The notes: generated by a model from the sequence alone, not told the origin. DNA of 64,000 nucleotides from Pelagibacteraceae bacterium AG-464-B04 (GCA_003209225.1 QCRZ01000001.1:1-64000), one strand, 5' to 3'. Positions 1 to 10,611 are shown, counted from the stretch's first letter. Numbers and translations: made by a program.

Positions 1-420
1 GCAGAAGTTACAGGTTCTGACGATTTGATAAATACAATTTCTGAAGGTAAAATTAATTTTGATAAACTTATATCTACGCCCGCAATGATGATAAAGTTAA
101 GTAAGCTTGGAAAAATTTTAGGTCCAAAAGGTTTGATGCCCAATCCTAAACTTGGCACTGTAACAAATGAAATTTCTAAATCTGTTAATAATATTAAATC
201 AGGACAAGTAGAAATTAGAAATGATAAAGATGGGAATGTTTCTTTATCTATAGGGAAAAAAAGTTTTTCTAATGAAAATTTAATTAAGAATTTTAATTCA
301 GTTATTGAAATAATTACAAAAGAAAAGCCTGTTGGGATAAAAGGTAATTTAATTAAGAATGCCTATCTAACATCAACAATGGGTGTTTCATACAAAATAA
401 AATTAAGCAAAAATATATAA
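1..420 (+). CDS. rplA: 50S ribosomal protein L1 (uL1), 5' end outside window
   Basis: The reading frame is open from base 1, so the N-terminal part lies upstream. The visible 139 residues match the C-terminal two thirds of L1: the GPKGLMPNPKLGT segment (about residues 38-50 of the visible part) and the closing TSTMGVSYKI are family hallmarks. L1 binds the 23S rRNA stalk region and, in bacteria generally, represses its own mRNA. rplJ follows after 4 bases, as expected for the rplKAJL-rpoBC cluster. A TTG at base 25 is only an internal codon, not the start. Confidence 0.97.
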   Translation, partial: AEVTGSDDLINTISEGKINFDKLISTPAMMIKLSKLGKILGPKGLMPNPKLGTVTNEISKSVNNIKSGQVEIRNDKDGNVSLSIGKKSFSNENLIKNFNSVIEIITKEKPVGIKGNLIKNAYLTSTMGVSYKIKLSKNI

Positions 421-424
421 TCTT

Positions 425-940
425 ATGATGAATAAAGAACAAAAAAAAAATTACATTACAGAGATGAAAGAATTTTTTAATACAAGTGATTCTGTTCTTG
501 TTACTCATTATCAAGGATTAACTGTTTCACAGTTAGATGAACTAAGAAAAGAAATGCGTAAACATGGAATAATGTTTAAGATTACAAAAAATAGAATTAC
601 AAAACTCGCTTTAAAAGATACAAAATGTAAGGATCTTGCTAATTTATTCTTAGGGCCTACAGCTATTGCTTTATCAAAAGATGCCATTTCTTCAGCAAAA
701 ATTTTAGCCAAATTTTCAAAAGACAACAAAAATCTTAAGATTCTCGGCGGACTTATGGGAGAGGAGATATTGAAACAAGAAGATGTGCTCAAAATCGCCA
801 CACTTCCTACACTCGATGAAGCAAGAGCTAAAATCGCTGCTATTTTGAAAGCACCAGCTCAAAAATTATTAAGTATTTTACTTGCGCCTGGCTCAAAAAT
901 TGCTATTTTGGCGCTCAAAAAGAGCAAACAATCTAAATAG
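425..940 (+). CDS. rplJ: 50S ribosomal protein L10 (uL10)
   Basis: 171 residues, normal length for L10, the stalk-base protein that anchors L7/L12 dimers through its C-terminal helix. The N-terminal rRNA-binding domain shows the expected [18 protein letters not shown] pattern. Two ATG codons stand side by side at 425 and 428, and either could be the start. It lies between rplA (4-base gap) and rplL (8-base gap), so translation is probably coupled. The last 25 residues are rich in K, A and L, consistent with the L12-binding helix. Confidence 0.97.
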   Translation: MMNKEQKKNYITEMKEFFNTSDSVLVTHYQGLTVSQLDELRKEMRKHGIMFKITKNRITKLALKDTKCKDLANLFLGPTAIALSKDAISSAKILAKFSKDNKNLKILGGLMGEEILKQEDVLKIATLPTLDEARAKIAAILKAPAQKLLSILLAPGSKIAILALKKSKQSK

Positions 941-948
941 AAAAACAT

Positions 949-1314
949 ATGGCTGATCTGAATAAAATAATTGAAGATTTATCAAAACTAACTGTAGTAG
1001 AAGCTGCAGATCTTTCTAAACAACTTGAAGAAAAGTGGGGAGTTACAGCAGCAACAGCAGTTGCAGCAGCACCTGCTGCCGGCGCAGCACCAACAGAAGA
1101 ACAAAGTGAATTTACTGTTATGCTTACATCTGCGGGAGATAAAAAAATTAACGTAATAAAAGAAATAAGAACAGTAACAACACTGGGTTTAAAAGAAGCA
1201 AAAGATTTAGTCGAAGGCGCACCAAAAGAAGTTAAGTCAGGCGTCAATAAAAAAGAAGCAGAAGAAATTAAGAAAAAGTTAGAAACTGCTGGGGCAAAAG
1301 TAGAATTAAAATAA
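949..1314 (+). CDS. rplL: 50S ribosomal protein L7/L12 (bL12)
   Basis: 121 residues, the usual size. It has the N-terminal dimerisation helix pair (residues 1-30), an alanine-rich hinge around residues 36-50, and a C-terminal domain beginning EFTVML and ending AKVELK that recruits translation GTPases. The KINVIKEIR and [11 protein letters not shown] stretches are diagnostic. Base composition is visibly richer in GC over the hinge, as expected from alanine codons. A small inverted repeat separates it from rpoB. Confidence 0.98.
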   Translation: MADLNKIIEDLSKLTVVEAADLSKQLEEKWGVTAATAVAAAPAAGAAPTEEQSEFTVMLTSAGDKKINVIKEIRTVTTLGLKEAKDLVEGAPKEVKSGVNKKEAEEIKKKLETAGAKVELK

Positions 1315-1326
1315 CAAAATTTTTTA

Positions 1327-1348
1327 AATCTAATTTTAATATTAGATT
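1327..1348 (+). promoter_or_regulatory. Intergenic hairpin between rplL and rpoB
   Basis: A perfect inverted repeat, AATCTAAT (1327-1334) and ATTAGATT (1341-1348), encloses a 6-base loop and fills most of the 40-base rplL-rpoB gap. No U-run follows, so it is not a normal terminator. In E. coli the same gap carries an attenuator and an RNase III site that set ribosomal protein versus polymerase output. A similar role here is inference from position only. Confidence 0.45.
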
Positions 1349-1354
1349 CTATAA

Positions 1355-4300
1355 ATGCAATTATCTTTTACTGAAAGAAAAACTGTTAGAAAAAATTTTG
1401 GAAAGTTAAAGGAAACTTTATCTATTCCTAATTTAATAGAAGTACAAAAAAATTCATATAACACTTTTTTAAATATAGACGGCCAAAATAAACCCGAAGT
1501 TAATCCAAAGGGATTAGAAAAAGTTTTTAAAAGTATTTTTCCTATAGAAGATTTATCAGAAAAAGCCACATTGGAATATGTTTCATATAGATTAGAAAAG
1601 CCAAAGTATGGAGTTGAAGAATGTATCCAAAGAGATTTAACATATGCGTCTGCTTTAAAACCAATATTGAGATTAGTTGTATACGAAATAAACCACGAAA
1701 CTAATACTAAAGAAATACTTTCAGCAAAAGAACAAGAAGTTTACATGGGAGATATACCTATGATGACTCCTAGTGGTACATTTATTGTTAATGGCGTTCA
1801 AAGAGTAGTTGTGAATCAAATGCATAGAAGTCCAGGTGTTTTTTTTGATCACGACAAAGGAAAAACTCATGCTAGTGGAAAATTATTATTTAATTGTAGA
1901 GTTATACCAAATAGGGGCTCATGGTTAGATTTTGAATATGATATAAAAGATTTATTATATTTTAGAATTGATAGAAAAAAAAAATTATTGGCGTCCACTC
2001 TTTTGCAAGCTCTAAAATATACCAAGCAAGAAATTGCTGATTTGTTTTATGATAGCCATAAATTCGAGTTCAATTCTAATTTAAAAAAATGGAAAACTGT
2101 TTTTAATCCGGAAACTTATAAGGTAAAAAAAATTTCAGAAGAAATAATTGATGCAAAGAATAATAAATTAATTTTAAAATCTGGATCTAATATAAACTTT
2201 TTACAAGCACAAAAACTCTATAACAGTGGGTTAAAAGAAATTTTAACATCAGACGAAGCTCTTTGGGGAAGATTTTTGCAAAATAAAATTACCTTCAATG
2301 AGAATGAAAACATTCCAATTGGAACAGAAATTACAGAAGAAATTTTAAACAAAATTAAAGAAAATAATATTAAAACAATTTTAATAGCTAATACTAATTC
2401 AATCAATAAAGGACCATACTTACTTAGAACAATTTTGGCTGATAAAAACAATACTCAAGAAGAGGCAATTACTGACGTTTATAAAATTTTAAGACCTGGT
2501 GAGCCACCAACTATTGAAATAGCTAACCAAATCTTTCAAAATTTATTTTTCGGTTCAGATAGATATGATTTGTCAGATGTAGGAAGAGTAAAAATAAATT
2601 CTAGATTAGATTTAAATTGTTCAGATAAAATTACGATACTTCGAAACGAAGATTTAGTTGCTATTATTAGATTTATGCTGGATCTACGTGATGGCAAAAA
2701 CGAAGTTGATGATATAGACCACCTTGGAAATAGAAGAGTTAGATCTGTTGGTGAACTAGTTGAAAATCAATCAAGAATAGGTTTGTATAGAATGGATAGG
2801 GCAATAAAAGAAAAAATGTCAACTTTGGATGTTGAATCTTCAATGCCCCAAGATCTTATTAATGCAAAGCCACTGACAATGGCTTTAAAAGAATTTTTTG
2901 GAACATCTCAACTTTCTCAATTTATGGATCAAACAAATCCATTATCAGAAATAACTCACAAAAGAAGAGTTTCTGCCTTAGGCCCTGGTGGTTTAACAAG
3001 AGAAAGAGCAGGATTCGAAGTAAGAGATGTTCACCCTACTCACTATGGAAGAATCTGCCCAATAGAAACACCAGAAGGTCCTAACATAGGATTAATAAGT
3101 AGTTTGTCAACTTACTCAAGGATAAACAAATATGGATTTATTGAAAGTCCATATAAAAAAGTATCAAAAGGTAAAGTTTTAGAGGAAATAAATTATTTGT
3201 CAGCTATGGAAGAATCAAAGTTTACAATAGCTCAAGCAAATTCTCCTATAGATAAGAATTCAAGTTTTACTGAGGATTTAGTGTCTTGCCGAAAATCACT
3301 TAATTTTATTTTGTCTAAGCCTGAAAATATTGATTATATAGACGTGTCACCAAAACAACTTGTTTCTGTTGCCGCTTCTTTAATACCTTTTTTAGAAAAT
3401 GATGATGCAAATAGAGCACTAATGGGCTCTAATATGATGAGGCAAGCCGTGCCGCTAATTAAGCCTGAAGCCCCATTAGTTGGAACTGGCATAGAAAGTG
3501 ATGTTGCTTTGGATTCTGGCGTAACAATAGTTGCAAAGAGAAATGGTATAGTTGATAAAATTGATGGAAAACGAATAGTTGTAAAAGTTACTTCGGAAAA
3601 AGATTTAAGCAAATCAGGAGTAGATATCTATAATTTGCTAAAATTTCAGAGATCAAATCAAAATACATGTATTAATCAGAGACCTTTAGTAAAAGTTGGG
3701 GATGTAGTATCAAAAGGAGATATAATAGCTGACGGTCCATCAACGAAATTAGGAGAGTTAGCATTAGGAAAAAATGTAACGGTAGCCTTCATGCCTTGGT
3801 TAGGTTACAATTTTGAAGATTCAATTTTAATTTCAGAGCGATGTGTAACGGATGATGTATTTACTTCAATTCATATAGAGGAATATGAATTGATGGCAAG
3901 AGACACTAAGCTTGGTACTGAAGAAATAACCAGAGACATACCTAATATAAGTGAAGAAGCTTTAAGGAATTTGGATGAATCTGGAATTGTTTATGTGGGT
4001 GCAGAAGTGAAGCCAAACGATATTTTGGCAGGGAAGGTAACGCCAAAAGGTGATACTCCATCAGGACCTGAAGAAAAACTTTTGAGATCAATTTTTGGAG
4101 AAAAGGCTGTAGACGTGATTGATACATCTTTGCGCTTGCCCCCAGGCAGTGGTGGCGTTGTAGTCGATGTTAGATTATTTAACAGACATGGAATAGAAAA
4201 AGATGAAAGATCTATAGCTATAGAAAGATCTGAAATAGAAGTTGTTCAAGAAGATAAATTGGTAGAAGAGGAAATTTTAGAGAGAAATATCAGGCAAAGA

Positions 4301-5416
4301 GCTATTCAAATTATAAAAAATTCATCTGTAGATAAAAAATTTAAAGAAGAAGAATTAGAGGAATTAAGTTTAAAAAATTTATTTGATATATCAGTAAAAG
4401 ATAAATCAAAAAATCAAAGTCTCTCAACACTTATGCAGCAGTATAATAAAGTTAAATCAGACATTAAAGACAGATTCGAAGATAAAGTTGAAAAAATAAG
4501 ACAAGGCGATGAACTGTTACCAAGTGTTATGAAAATGGTAAAAGTTTTTGTTGCAGTTAAGAGACGCCTAAGACCTGGGGACAAAATGTCTGGAAGGCAT
4601 GGAAACAAAGGTGTAATCAGTAAAATTGTTCCAATAGAAGACATGCCTTATAGAAAAAATGGTAAACCAGTCGATATAGTTTTAAATCCACTTGGAGTTC
4701 CAAGTAGAATGAACGTAGGGCAAATTTTAGAGACTCATCTTGGATGGAGTTGTTCAGAACTAGGGGAAAATTTAAAAACATTAATTAATAACAATCAACA
4801 AAAAATAGCTAAAAGTGAAAAAATTGTTTCATTGATGCAGTCAATTTACGGCAAAGAGTATTATGACAAGACAATTAAAAATTTTTCATCAGAGGAATTT
4901 AATGATTTGTGTGAAAATTTAATTAAGGGTGTTCCGATATCCACTCCAGTGTTTGATGGGGCAAAAGAAAAAGATGTTACCGATATGCTTAAATTAGCTA
5001 ATTTACCATCGTCAGGTCAAACCGAACTTTGGGATGGAAGAACGGGTAAAAAATTTGATAGATCTGTGACTGTTGGCACTATATACATGTTAAAATTACA
5101 TCACCTTGTCGAAGACAAGATTCATGCGAGATCAACAGGGCCATACAGTTTAGTCACACAGCAGCCACTCGGCGGTAAAGCGCAGCTTGGAGGTCAAAGA
5201 TTCGGTGAAATGGAAGTGTGGGCTTTAGAAGCTTATGGAGCATCTTATACATTGCAAGAAATATTAACTGTTAAATCAGACGATGTTGCTGGAAGAGTAA
5301 AAATTTATGAGACCATAATTAAAGGTGAAGAAAATTTTCACTCTGGAGTTCCAGAATCTTTTAACGTTTTAGTAAAAGAAATAAAATCATTAGGCTTAAA
5401 TATTGAATTAAAATAA
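1355..5416 (+). CDS. rpoB: DNA-directed RNA polymerase subunit beta
   Basis: 1353 residues, full length. The protein forms one pincer of RNA polymerase and the rifampicin pocket. The rifampicin cluster ([20 protein letters not shown], about residues 518-537) carries the residues normally found in drug-sensitive enzymes. [19 protein letters not shown] and the C-terminal [17 protein letters not shown] are family hallmarks. The ATG at 1355 gives the typical N-terminus reading into a [17 protein letters not shown] motif. rpoC starts 3 bases downstream. Confidence 0.98.
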   Translation: MQLSFTERKTVRKNFGKLKETLSIPNLIEVQKNSYNTFLNIDGQNKPEVNPKGLEKVFKSIFPIEDLSEKATLEYVSYRLEKPKYGVEECIQRDLTYASALKPILRLVVYEINHETNTKEILSAKEQEVYMGDIPMMTPSGTFIVNGVQRVVVNQMHRSPGVFFDHDKGKTHASGKLLFNCRVIPNRGSWLDFEYDIKDLLYFRIDRKKKLLASTLLQALKYTKQEIADLFYDSHKFEFNSNLKKWKTVFNPETYKVKKISEEIIDAKNNKLILKSGSNINFLQAQKLYNSGLKEILTSDEALWGRFLQNKITFNENENIPIGTEITEEILNKIKENNIKTILIANTNSINKGPYLLRTILADKNNTQEEAITDVYKILRPGEPPTIEIANQIFQNLFFGSDRYDLSDVGRVKINSRLDLNCSDKITILRNEDLVAIIRFMLDLRDGKNEVDDIDHLGNRRVRSVGELVENQSRIGLYRMDRAIKEKMSTLDVESSMPQDLINAKPLTMALKEFFGTSQLSQFMDQTNPLSEITHKRRVSALGPGGLTRERAGFEVRDVHPTHYGRICPIETPEGPNIGLISSLSTYSRINKYGFIESPYKKVSKGKVLEEINYLSAMEESKFTIAQANSPIDKNSSFTEDLVSCRKSLNFILSKPENIDYIDVSPKQLVSVAASLIPFLENDDANRALMGSNMMRQAVPLIKPEAPLVGTGIESDVALDSGVTIVAKRNGIVDKIDGKRIVVKVTSEKDLSKSGVDIYNLLKFQRSNQNTCINQRPLVKVGDVVSKGDIIADGPSTKLGELALGKNVTVAFMPWLGYNFEDSILISERCVTDDVFTSIHIEEYELMARDTKLGTEEITRDIPNISEEALRNLDESGIVYVGAEVKPNDILAGKVTPKGDTPSGPEEKLLRSIFGEKAVDVIDTSLRLPPGSGGVVVDVRLFNRHGIEKDERSIAIERSEIEVVQEDKLVEEEILERNIRQRAIQIIKNSSVDKKFKEEELEELSLKNLFDISVKDKSKNQSLSTLMQQYNKVKSDIKDRFEDKVEKIRQGDELLPSVMKMVKVFVAVKRRLRPGDKMSGRHGNKGVISKIVPIEDMPYRKNGKPVDIVLNPLGVPSRMNVGQILETHLGWSCSELGENLKTLINNNQQKIAKSEKIVSLMQSIYGKEYYDKTIKNFSSEEFNDLCENLIKGVPISTPVFDGAKEKDVTDMLKLANLPSSGQTELWDGRTGKKFDRSVTVGTIYMLKLHHLVEDKIHARSTGPYSLVTQQPLGGKAQLGGQRFGEMEVWALEAYGASYTLQEILTVKSDDVAGRVKIYETIIKGEENFHSGVPESFNVLVKEIKSLGLNIELK

Positions 5417-5419
5417 AAT

Positions 5420-7390
5420 ATGAAAAACGAATTAACAAATTTATTTAGCAACAAACCAGCTTTAGAAGAAAATTTTAGCAGTATTAGAATTAGTTTAGCG
5501 TCACCTGAAAAAATTAAATCATGGTCTTTTGGTGAAATTAAGAAACCGGAAACAATAAATTACAGAACTTTTAGACCAGAAAAAGATGGTTTGTTTTGCT
5601 GTAGGATTTTTGGCCCAATTAAAGATTATGAATGTTTATGTGGAAAATATAAGAGAATGAAATTTAGAGGAATTATTTGTGAAAAATGTGGAGTTGAGGT
5701 AACTAAATGCAATGTTAGACGGGAAAGAATGGGTCATATTAATTTAGCTACTCCTGTTGCTCATATTTGGTTTTTAAAATCATTACCAAGCAGAATATCA
5801 CTTGCTATTGATATGAAGTTAAAAGAAGTTGAAAAAGTTTTATACTTTGAGAGTTTTATTGTTATTGAACCTGGGCTCACTTCTTTAAAAAAAAATCAAT
5901 TACTAAGTGAAGAAGAATTAACCAATTTTCAAAATGAATTTGGGGAAGATTCTTTTACTTCAGGTATTGGCGCTGAAGCAATATTAGAAATTCTAAAATC
6001 GCTAAATTTAAAAGAAGAAAAAGAAAAACTTTCGAAACAAATAGCCGAGTTAAAATCTAAAGTTGCAGAAGAGAGGGCAATAAAAAGATTAAAATTAATA
6101 GATAATTTTATTGAATCTGGTGGAAAACCAGAATGGATGATTTTAACGACGATCCCAGTAATACCACCTGAGCTAAGACCTTTGGTCCCACTTGATGGTG
6201 GTAGATTTGCGACATCGGATTTGAACGACCTTTATAGAAGAGTCATAAATAGAAATAACAGATTAAAAAGACTAATAGATTTAAAATCACCAGACATAAT
6301 TATAAGAAATGAAAAAAGGATGTTGCAAGAATCAGTCGATGCTTTATTTGACAATGGACGTAGAGGCAGGGTTATTACTGGAACTGGAAAAAGGCCATTA
6401 AAATCTTTGTCAGAAATGCTTAAGGGTAAACACGGAAGATTTAGACAAAATTTATTAGGAAAAAGGGTTGATTACTCAGGAAGATCCGTAATTGTGGTTG
6501 GTCCAGATTTAAAGTTGCATCAATGCGGTTTACCAAAAAAAATGGCACTAGAATTGTTCAAGCCATTTTTATATGCAAGATTAGATCAATTGGGACTGGC
6601 TACAACAATAAAACAAGCAAAAAAAATAGTTGAAAAGGAAAAAACAGAAGTTTGGGATGCCTTAGAGCACATAATTAGAGAACACCCAATACTGTTGAAC
6701 AGGGCACCAACCTTACACCGTCTTGGAATACAAGCATTTGAGGCTAAATTAATAGAAGGAAATGCTATAGAACTTCACCCGCTTGTCTGTTCAGCTTTTA
6801 ATGCTGACTTTGATGGAGATCAGATGGCCGTGCATATTCCATTAAGTTTAGAAGCGCAACTAGAAGCTAGAGTTTTGATGATGTCAACAAATAATATTTT
6901 AAGTCCATCTAATGGAAAACCAATTATTGTACCAAGCCAAGATATGATTTTAGGTATATATTATTTATCTCAAGAGCCAATTCATACAGAAAAAAATAAA
7001 ATAGAAGGATATTTTGTGGACGCATCTGAAATTGAACATGGTTTAGACTCAAATTCAATAACTGTTCATTCAAAGATAATTTCAAGATTTGAGACAGTAG
7101 ATGAAAAAGGAAACGTAAAATTAGAGAAGTACACAAGTACAGCTGGTAGATTTTTATTAGGAAATATTTTACCAAAAAGCCCAAGAATTAAATTTTCATT
7201 TGTTGATAAAATTTTATCTAAAAAACAAGTTTCTGAAATTATTGATCAAGTTTTCAGGTTTTGTGGACAAAAAAAGACTGTAATTTTTTGTGATAAAATT
7301 AAAGATCTAGGTTTTAAACATGCTTTTAAAGCAGGTATATCATTTGGAAAAGATGATTTAATTATCCCAGAAAAAAAACAGAAATTATAA
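5420..7390 (+). CDS. rpoC: RNA polymerase subunit beta', N-terminal part (frame broken)
   Basis: 656 residues covering the front half of beta'. It has the zinc ribbon (C72, C74, C87, C90), the clamp and rudder region, the double-psi beta-barrel with the magnesium-binding NADFDGD motif (residues 461-467), and the start of the pore domain. The frame ends prematurely in a TAA at 7388 just after IPEKK, where a homologous protein would continue. The rest of beta' is encoded in the -1 frame immediately downstream. The break sits in an A8 run and removes no conserved sequence. Either the published base count is one A short, or full-length protein is made by slippage. Confidence 0.95.
   Translation: MKNELTNLFSNKPALEENFSSIRISLASPEKIKSWSFGEIKKPETINYRTFRPEKDGLFCCRIFGPIKDYECLCGKYKRMKFRGIICEKCGVEVTKCNVRRERMGHINLATPVAHIWFLKSLPSRISLAIDMKLKEVEKVLYFESFIVIEPGLTSLKKNQLLSEEELTNFQNEFGEDSFTSGIGAEAILEILKSLNLKEEKEKLSKQIAELKSKVAEERAIKRLKLIDNFIESGGKPEWMILTTIPVIPPELRPLVPLDGGRFATSDLNDLYRRVINRNNRLKRLIDLKSPDIIIRNEKRMLQESVDALFDNGRRGRVITGTGKRPLKSLSEMLKGKHGRFRQNLLGKRVDYSGRSVIVVGPDLKLHQCGLPKKMALELFKPFLYARLDQLGLATTIKQAKKIVEKEKTEVWDALEHIIREHPILLNRAPTLHRLGIQAFEAKLIEGNAIELHPLVCSAFNADFDGDQMAVHIPLSLEAQLEARVLMMSTNNILSPSNGKPIIVPSQDMILGIYYLSQEPIHTEKNKIEGYFVDASEIEHGLDSNSITVHSKIISRFETVDEKGNVKLEKYTSTAGRFLLGNILPKSPRIKFSFVDKILSKKQVSEIIDQVFRFCGQKKTVIFCDKIKDLGFKHAFKAGISFGKDDLIIPEKKQKL
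7370..7379 (+). other. A8 run causing the rpoC frame break
   Basis: After G7370 come eight A residues (7371-7378) and then C. Zero-frame codons are GAA AAA AAA CAG. A -1 shift on the heptamer A AAA AAA (7372-7378), or one extra A added by the polymerase, gives GAA AAA AAA ACA and continues as [14 protein letters not shown], which matches the bacterial beta' consensus. I see no strong downstream hairpin and no well-placed Shine-Dalgarno stimulator. Confidence 0.9.
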
Positions 7391-7404
7391 ATGAAACTAA
7401 AAAA

Positions 7405-9582
7405 ATGATTGAAGAATATGAAGATCAATATGCTGAAGGATTAATAACTAGAGGTGAAAAATATAATAAAGTTGTTGATGCTTGGTCTAAATGTACAGAT
7501 TTAGTTGCCGCCGAAATGATGAAAAAAATCTCTTCTACATCAAATGTCAATACAAATAGTAAAATTAATAATTTGAATTCAGTTTTCATGATGGCAGATT
7601 CTGGAGCAAGAGGATCAGCCGCTCAAATGAAGCAATTGGCTGGAATGAGAGGGTTAATAGCAAAACCATCTGGAGAAATTATAGAAACACCAATAATATC
7701 TAATTTTAAAGAAGGTCTAACTGCTCTTGAATTTTTTAACTCTACTCATGGTGCCAGAAAAGGTTTAGCAGATACAGCACTTAAAACTGCTAATTCAGGT
7801 TATTTAACGAGAAGGCTTTGTGATGTTGCTCAAGATCTATCAATTACAAGTGATTTTTGTGGAACAAAAAAATATATAGTTTTATCTGAAGTAATAGAGG
7901 GTGGAAATATTTTAGTTAGTTTGTCTGATCGAGCCCTAGGCAGAATAGTTGCTGAAGATGTAAAAAACCCCATCAATGGTAAAGTTTTAATTAAGAAAAA
8001 AGATATGATTGATGAAGAAGCTTGTGAAAAAATTGATTCTGCCGGAGTAAAATCTATAAAAGTTTATTCAGTTATTACATGCGAAAACAAAGAAGGTGCT
8101 TGTGCAACTTGTTATGGAAGAGATTTGTCGAGAGGAAAAATAGTAGGTTTAGGAGAGGCTATAGGAATGATAGCAGCTCAATCTATTGGCGAACCAGGAA
8201 CTCAATTAACAATGAGAACTTTTCATGTTGGGGGTACGGCGCAAATAAAACAAGACTCACAAATTATATCTAAATCAGATGGTATTTTAAAAATTATTAA
8301 TAAAAATTTATTAGAAGATTCAAAAAAAAATCTTGTAGTAATGGGAAGAAATACACAGTTAGCAATTGAAGATGACAAGGGCCAACAAATAGCTCTTTAT
8401 AAAATACCATATGGAGCAAAACTTTTATGTCAAAACGATGAGAAAATTAAAAAAGGAGTTAAAATTTGTGAGTGGGATCCTTATACTTTGCCTGTGATAG
8501 CAGAAAAAAATGGAATTGCTAATTATGTTGATTTAATCGATGGAGTTTCGTTAGCTGAAACAGTTGATGATGCAACTGGTATTTCATCAAAGTCGGTTAT
8601 TGACTGGAGATCTCAATCTAAAAACACTGATTTAAAACCAAGAATAACTCTAAGAAATGAAAAAGGAAGTGTAATCAAAAAAGCAGATGGTAACGAGGCA
8701 AGATATTATTTGGTTGCAGATTCAATTTTATCAGTAAAAGATGGTCAAAATATATTAGCAGGAGATGTAATTGCTAGGTTACCAAAAGAAACTTCTAAAA
8801 CAAAAGATATCACTGGTGGTTTACCAAGAGTTGCTGAATTGTTTGAAGCTAGGAAGCCTAAAGAGAGTGCAATTATTGCTGAAAATGATGGGGTAGTTGT
8901 TTTTGGAAAAGAAGTTAGAGGAAAATTGAAAATTTCAATTCAGCCAAAAAATGGAGAAGCATCAAATTATTTAATTCCAAAGGGAAAAAATATTAATTTT
9001 AACCAAGGTGAAAAGATAAGCAAAGGAGAATACTTATTAGATGGCAGTCCAGCACCGCACGATATTTTAAGAATTTTAGGTGTTGAGCAATTGACAGATT
9101 ATTTTGTCAATGAAGTTCAAGAAGTATATAGATTACAAGGTGTAGTGATTAATGATAAGCACATTGAGGTTATTGTTAAGCAAATGCTTAAAAAGATTGA
9201 GATTAAAGAAGTAGGTGATTCAAAATATCTAAGAGGTGAAGTAGTAGATAAAGTCGAATTCGAAGAAGAAAACGAAACTCTTAAAAATAGTAAAAAAACC
9301 CCAGCAATAGGAGAGAGAATTTTGTTAGGAATAACTAAAGCTTCTTTGCAAACAAACTCGTTTATCTCAGCAGCTTCATTTCAAGAAACAACTAGAGTTT
9401 TAACTGATGCATCAATAAAGGGCAAGGTTGATAAACTAAAAGGGCTTAAAGAAAATGTAATTGTTGGACGTTTAGTTCCAGCTGGCACAGGAACAGTAAA
9501 AAATAGATGGAATCATCTAGCAAAAGAAAAAGATCGAATTTTTCTCTCTGAAAAAACACCCGAAAAGGTCAAAGAGCTATAA
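7405..9582 (+). CDS. rpoC: RNA polymerase subunit beta', C-terminal part (frame broken)
   Basis: 725 residues forming the back half of beta'. It contains the bridge-helix/trigger-loop region (RKGLADTALKTANSGYLTRR), the second zinc site (CENKEGACATCYGR) and the C-terminal PAGTGT segment. The first ATG is at 7405 and has no Shine-Dalgarno sequence before it. The frame is already open through the A-run, so homologous sequence begins at about 7378. It is therefore not an independent gene like the cyanobacterial rpoC2, whose boundary lies about 70 residues earlier. Together the two parts give about 1390 residues, normal for beta'. Confidence 0.95.
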   Translation: MIEEYEDQYAEGLITRGEKYNKVVDAWSKCTDLVAAEMMKKISSTSNVNTNSKINNLNSVFMMADSGARGSAAQMKQLAGMRGLIAKPSGEIIETPIISNFKEGLTALEFFNSTHGARKGLADTALKTANSGYLTRRLCDVAQDLSITSDFCGTKKYIVLSEVIEGGNILVSLSDRALGRIVAEDVKNPINGKVLIKKKDMIDEEACEKIDSAGVKSIKVYSVITCENKEGACATCYGRDLSRGKIVGLGEAIGMIAAQSIGEPGTQLTMRTFHVGGTAQIKQDSQIISKSDGILKIINKNLLEDSKKNLVVMGRNTQLAIEDDKGQQIALYKIPYGAKLLCQNDEKIKKGVKICEWDPYTLPVIAEKNGIANYVDLIDGVSLAETVDDATGISSKSVIDWRSQSKNTDLKPRITLRNEKGSVIKKADGNEARYYLVADSILSVKDGQNILAGDVIARLPKETSKTKDITGGLPRVAELFEARKPKESAIIAENDGVVVFGKEVRGKLKISIQPKNGEASNYLIPKGKNINFNQGEKISKGEYLLDGSPAPHDILRILGVEQLTDYFVNEVQEVYRLQGVVINDKHIEVIVKQMLKKIEIKEVGDSKYLRGEVVDKVEFEEENETLKNSKKTPAIGERILLGITKASLQTNSFISAASFQETTRVLTDASIKGKVDKLKGLKENVIVGRLVPAGTGTVKNRWNHLAKEKDRIFLSEKTPEKVKEL

Positions 9583-9590
9583 AAAAGACT

Positions 9591-9609
9591 AGAATTGGTA
9601 TCAATTTTT
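9591..9609 (+). terminator. Weak terminator-like hairpin after rpoC
   Basis: AATTG (9593-9597), a GTAT loop and CAATT (9602-9606) form a 5-bp stem that can extend by two weaker pairs. The 3' arm runs into a T5 tract (9605-9609). The stem is short and AT-rich, so strength is doubtful, but it sits between the end of rpoC and a separate promoter for rpsL. Confidence 0.35.
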
Positions 9610-9621
9610 AATACATATTTA

Positions 9622-9650
9622 TTGACAATTTTACATTCAATTAGTAGTTT
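9622..9650 (+). promoter_or_regulatory. Promoter candidate for rpsL-rpsG-fusA
   Basis: A perfect -35 hexamer TTGACA (9622-9627) is followed at 17 bases by TAGTTT (9645-9650), a weak -10 (3 of 6). Transcription would begin near 9657, just before the folded leader. The -35 is convincing; the -10 is not. Confidence 0.45.
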
Positions 9651-9664
9651 AGCGAAAAATTTTA

Positions 9665-9738
9665 TGGTTGGAAGTAAGGTTGAATAACCTTAGACGCTGC
9701 CAAAAATAGTTGTCTTTTCATACATTATTTTCCAGCCA
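9665..9738 (+). promoter_or_regulatory. Structured 5' leader RNA upstream of rpsL
   Basis: A closing stem pairs TGGTTGGAA (9665-9673) with TTCCAGCCA (9730-9738), nine pairs including one G-U. Inside it lies a hairpin TAAGGTT-GAAT-AACCTTA (9675-9692) with seven perfect pairs, and a smaller helix GACG/TGTC (9693-9696 with 9711-9714). The rpsL ATG is 15 bases after the closing stem. The position suggests autoregulation by a str-operon ribosomal protein (S7 or S12); this is inference. I cannot say whether the motif matches a described leader family. Confidence 0.5.
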
Positions 9739-9753
9739 AAAAATATAAAAATT

Positions 9754-10125
9754 ATGCCAACAGTTAATCAGTTAATTAAAAAACCTAGAGTTAAAGTAAA
9801 ATTAAGGAACAAGGTTCCCGCTTTAGAAAGATCGCCACAAAAAAGAGGTGTTTGCGTAAAAGTTTATACAACGACACCAAAAAAACCAAATTCAGCATTG
9901 AGAAAAGTTGCAAGAGTTAGATTATCTAATGGTCATGAGGTAACTTGTTATATACCTGGAGAAGGTCATAATTTACAAGAGCATTCAGTCGTTTTGATTA
10001 GAGGTGGTAGAGTTAAAGATTTACCCGGTGTTAGATACCATATTTTAAGAGGAAACCTAGATACTCAGGGAGTTACAAGCCGTAAACAACAAAGATCTAA
10101 ATATGGAGCTAAAAGACCAAAATAA
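9754..10125 (+). CDS. rpsL: 30S ribosomal protein S12 (uS12)
   Basis: 123 residues, the standard length. S12 sits at the decoding centre. The [18 protein letters not shown] segment contains the lysine at residue 43, where streptomycin-resistance substitutions occur in other bacteria; here it has the sensitive form. [13 protein letters not shown] contains the aspartate that is methylthiolated in many species. It is the first gene of the str block, preceded by a promoter and a folded leader, with rpsG 9 bases downstream. No clear Shine-Dalgarno sequence precedes the ATG. Confidence 0.99.
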   Translation: MPTVNQLIKKPRVKVKLRNKVPALERSPQKRGVCVKVYTTTPKKPNSALRKVARVRLSNGHEVTCYIPGEGHNLQEHSVVLIRGGRVKDLPGVRYHILRGNLDTQGVTSRKQQRSKYGAKRPK

Positions 10126-10134
10126 TTTTAATTT

Positions 10135-10605
10135 ATGTCTAGAAAAAGAAAAACAATAAGAAGAATTTTTTTATCTGACTCAAAATACAAATCAGATTTA
10201 ATTTTGAAGTTAATGAATTCTATTATGTATGATGGAAAAAAAACAATTGCTGAAAAAATTGTTTATAATGCAATGGATAAGCTAAAATCAAAGTCGAAAG
10301 AAGAGCCTATAAAAATTTTTAATACTGCTATAAATAATATCAAACCTACAGTAGAAGTTAGATCAAGAAGAGTAGGTGGCGCTACTTATCAGGTACCTGT
10401 TGAAGTAAAACAAAAGAGGTCGCAAGCCCTTGCTATCCGATGGTTAGTTGAGGCTTCAAAAAAAAGAAAAGACAAAATCATGTCAGATAAAATTTGTTTT
10501 GAACTTTATGATGCATACCAAGGCAAAGGTTCTGCTATAAAGAAAAAAGAAGATACACATAGAATGGCTGAATCAAACAAAGCTTTTGCGCATTTTAGAT
10601 GGTAA
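10135..10605 (+). CDS. rpsG: 30S ribosomal protein S7 (uS7)
   Basis: 156 residues, full length. S7 nucleates assembly of the 30S head. The VEVRSRRVGGATYQVPVEV stretch (about residues 75-93) and the C-terminal HRMAESNKAFAHFRW are diagnostic. In E. coli S7 represses translation of its own mRNA from the rpsL-rpsG gap, but here that gap is only 9 bases, so any such control would have to act elsewhere, for example in the leader upstream of rpsL. Confidence 0.99.
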   Translation: MSRKRKTIRRIFLSDSKYKSDLILKLMNSIMYDGKKTIAEKIVYNAMDKLKSKSKEEPIKIFNTAINNIKPTVEVRSRRVGGATYQVPVEVKQKRSQALAIRWLVEASKKRKDKIMSDKICFELYDAYQGKGSAIKKKEDTHRMAESNKAFAHFRW

Positions 10606-10611
10606 TTATTT

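Noticed and set aside
5420-9582. A genuine two-gene rpoC1/rpoC2 arrangement as in cyanobacteria
   Set aside because: The cyanobacterial boundary lies about 70 residues earlier, the second frame has no ribosome-binding site or start before the conserved sequence, and the break is exactly one base in an A-run.
9664-9687. Seven-codon leader peptide upstream of rpsL
   Set aside because: The ATG-to-TAA frame exists, but it has no ribosome-binding site, lies inside the proposed stem, and such short frames are expected by chance.
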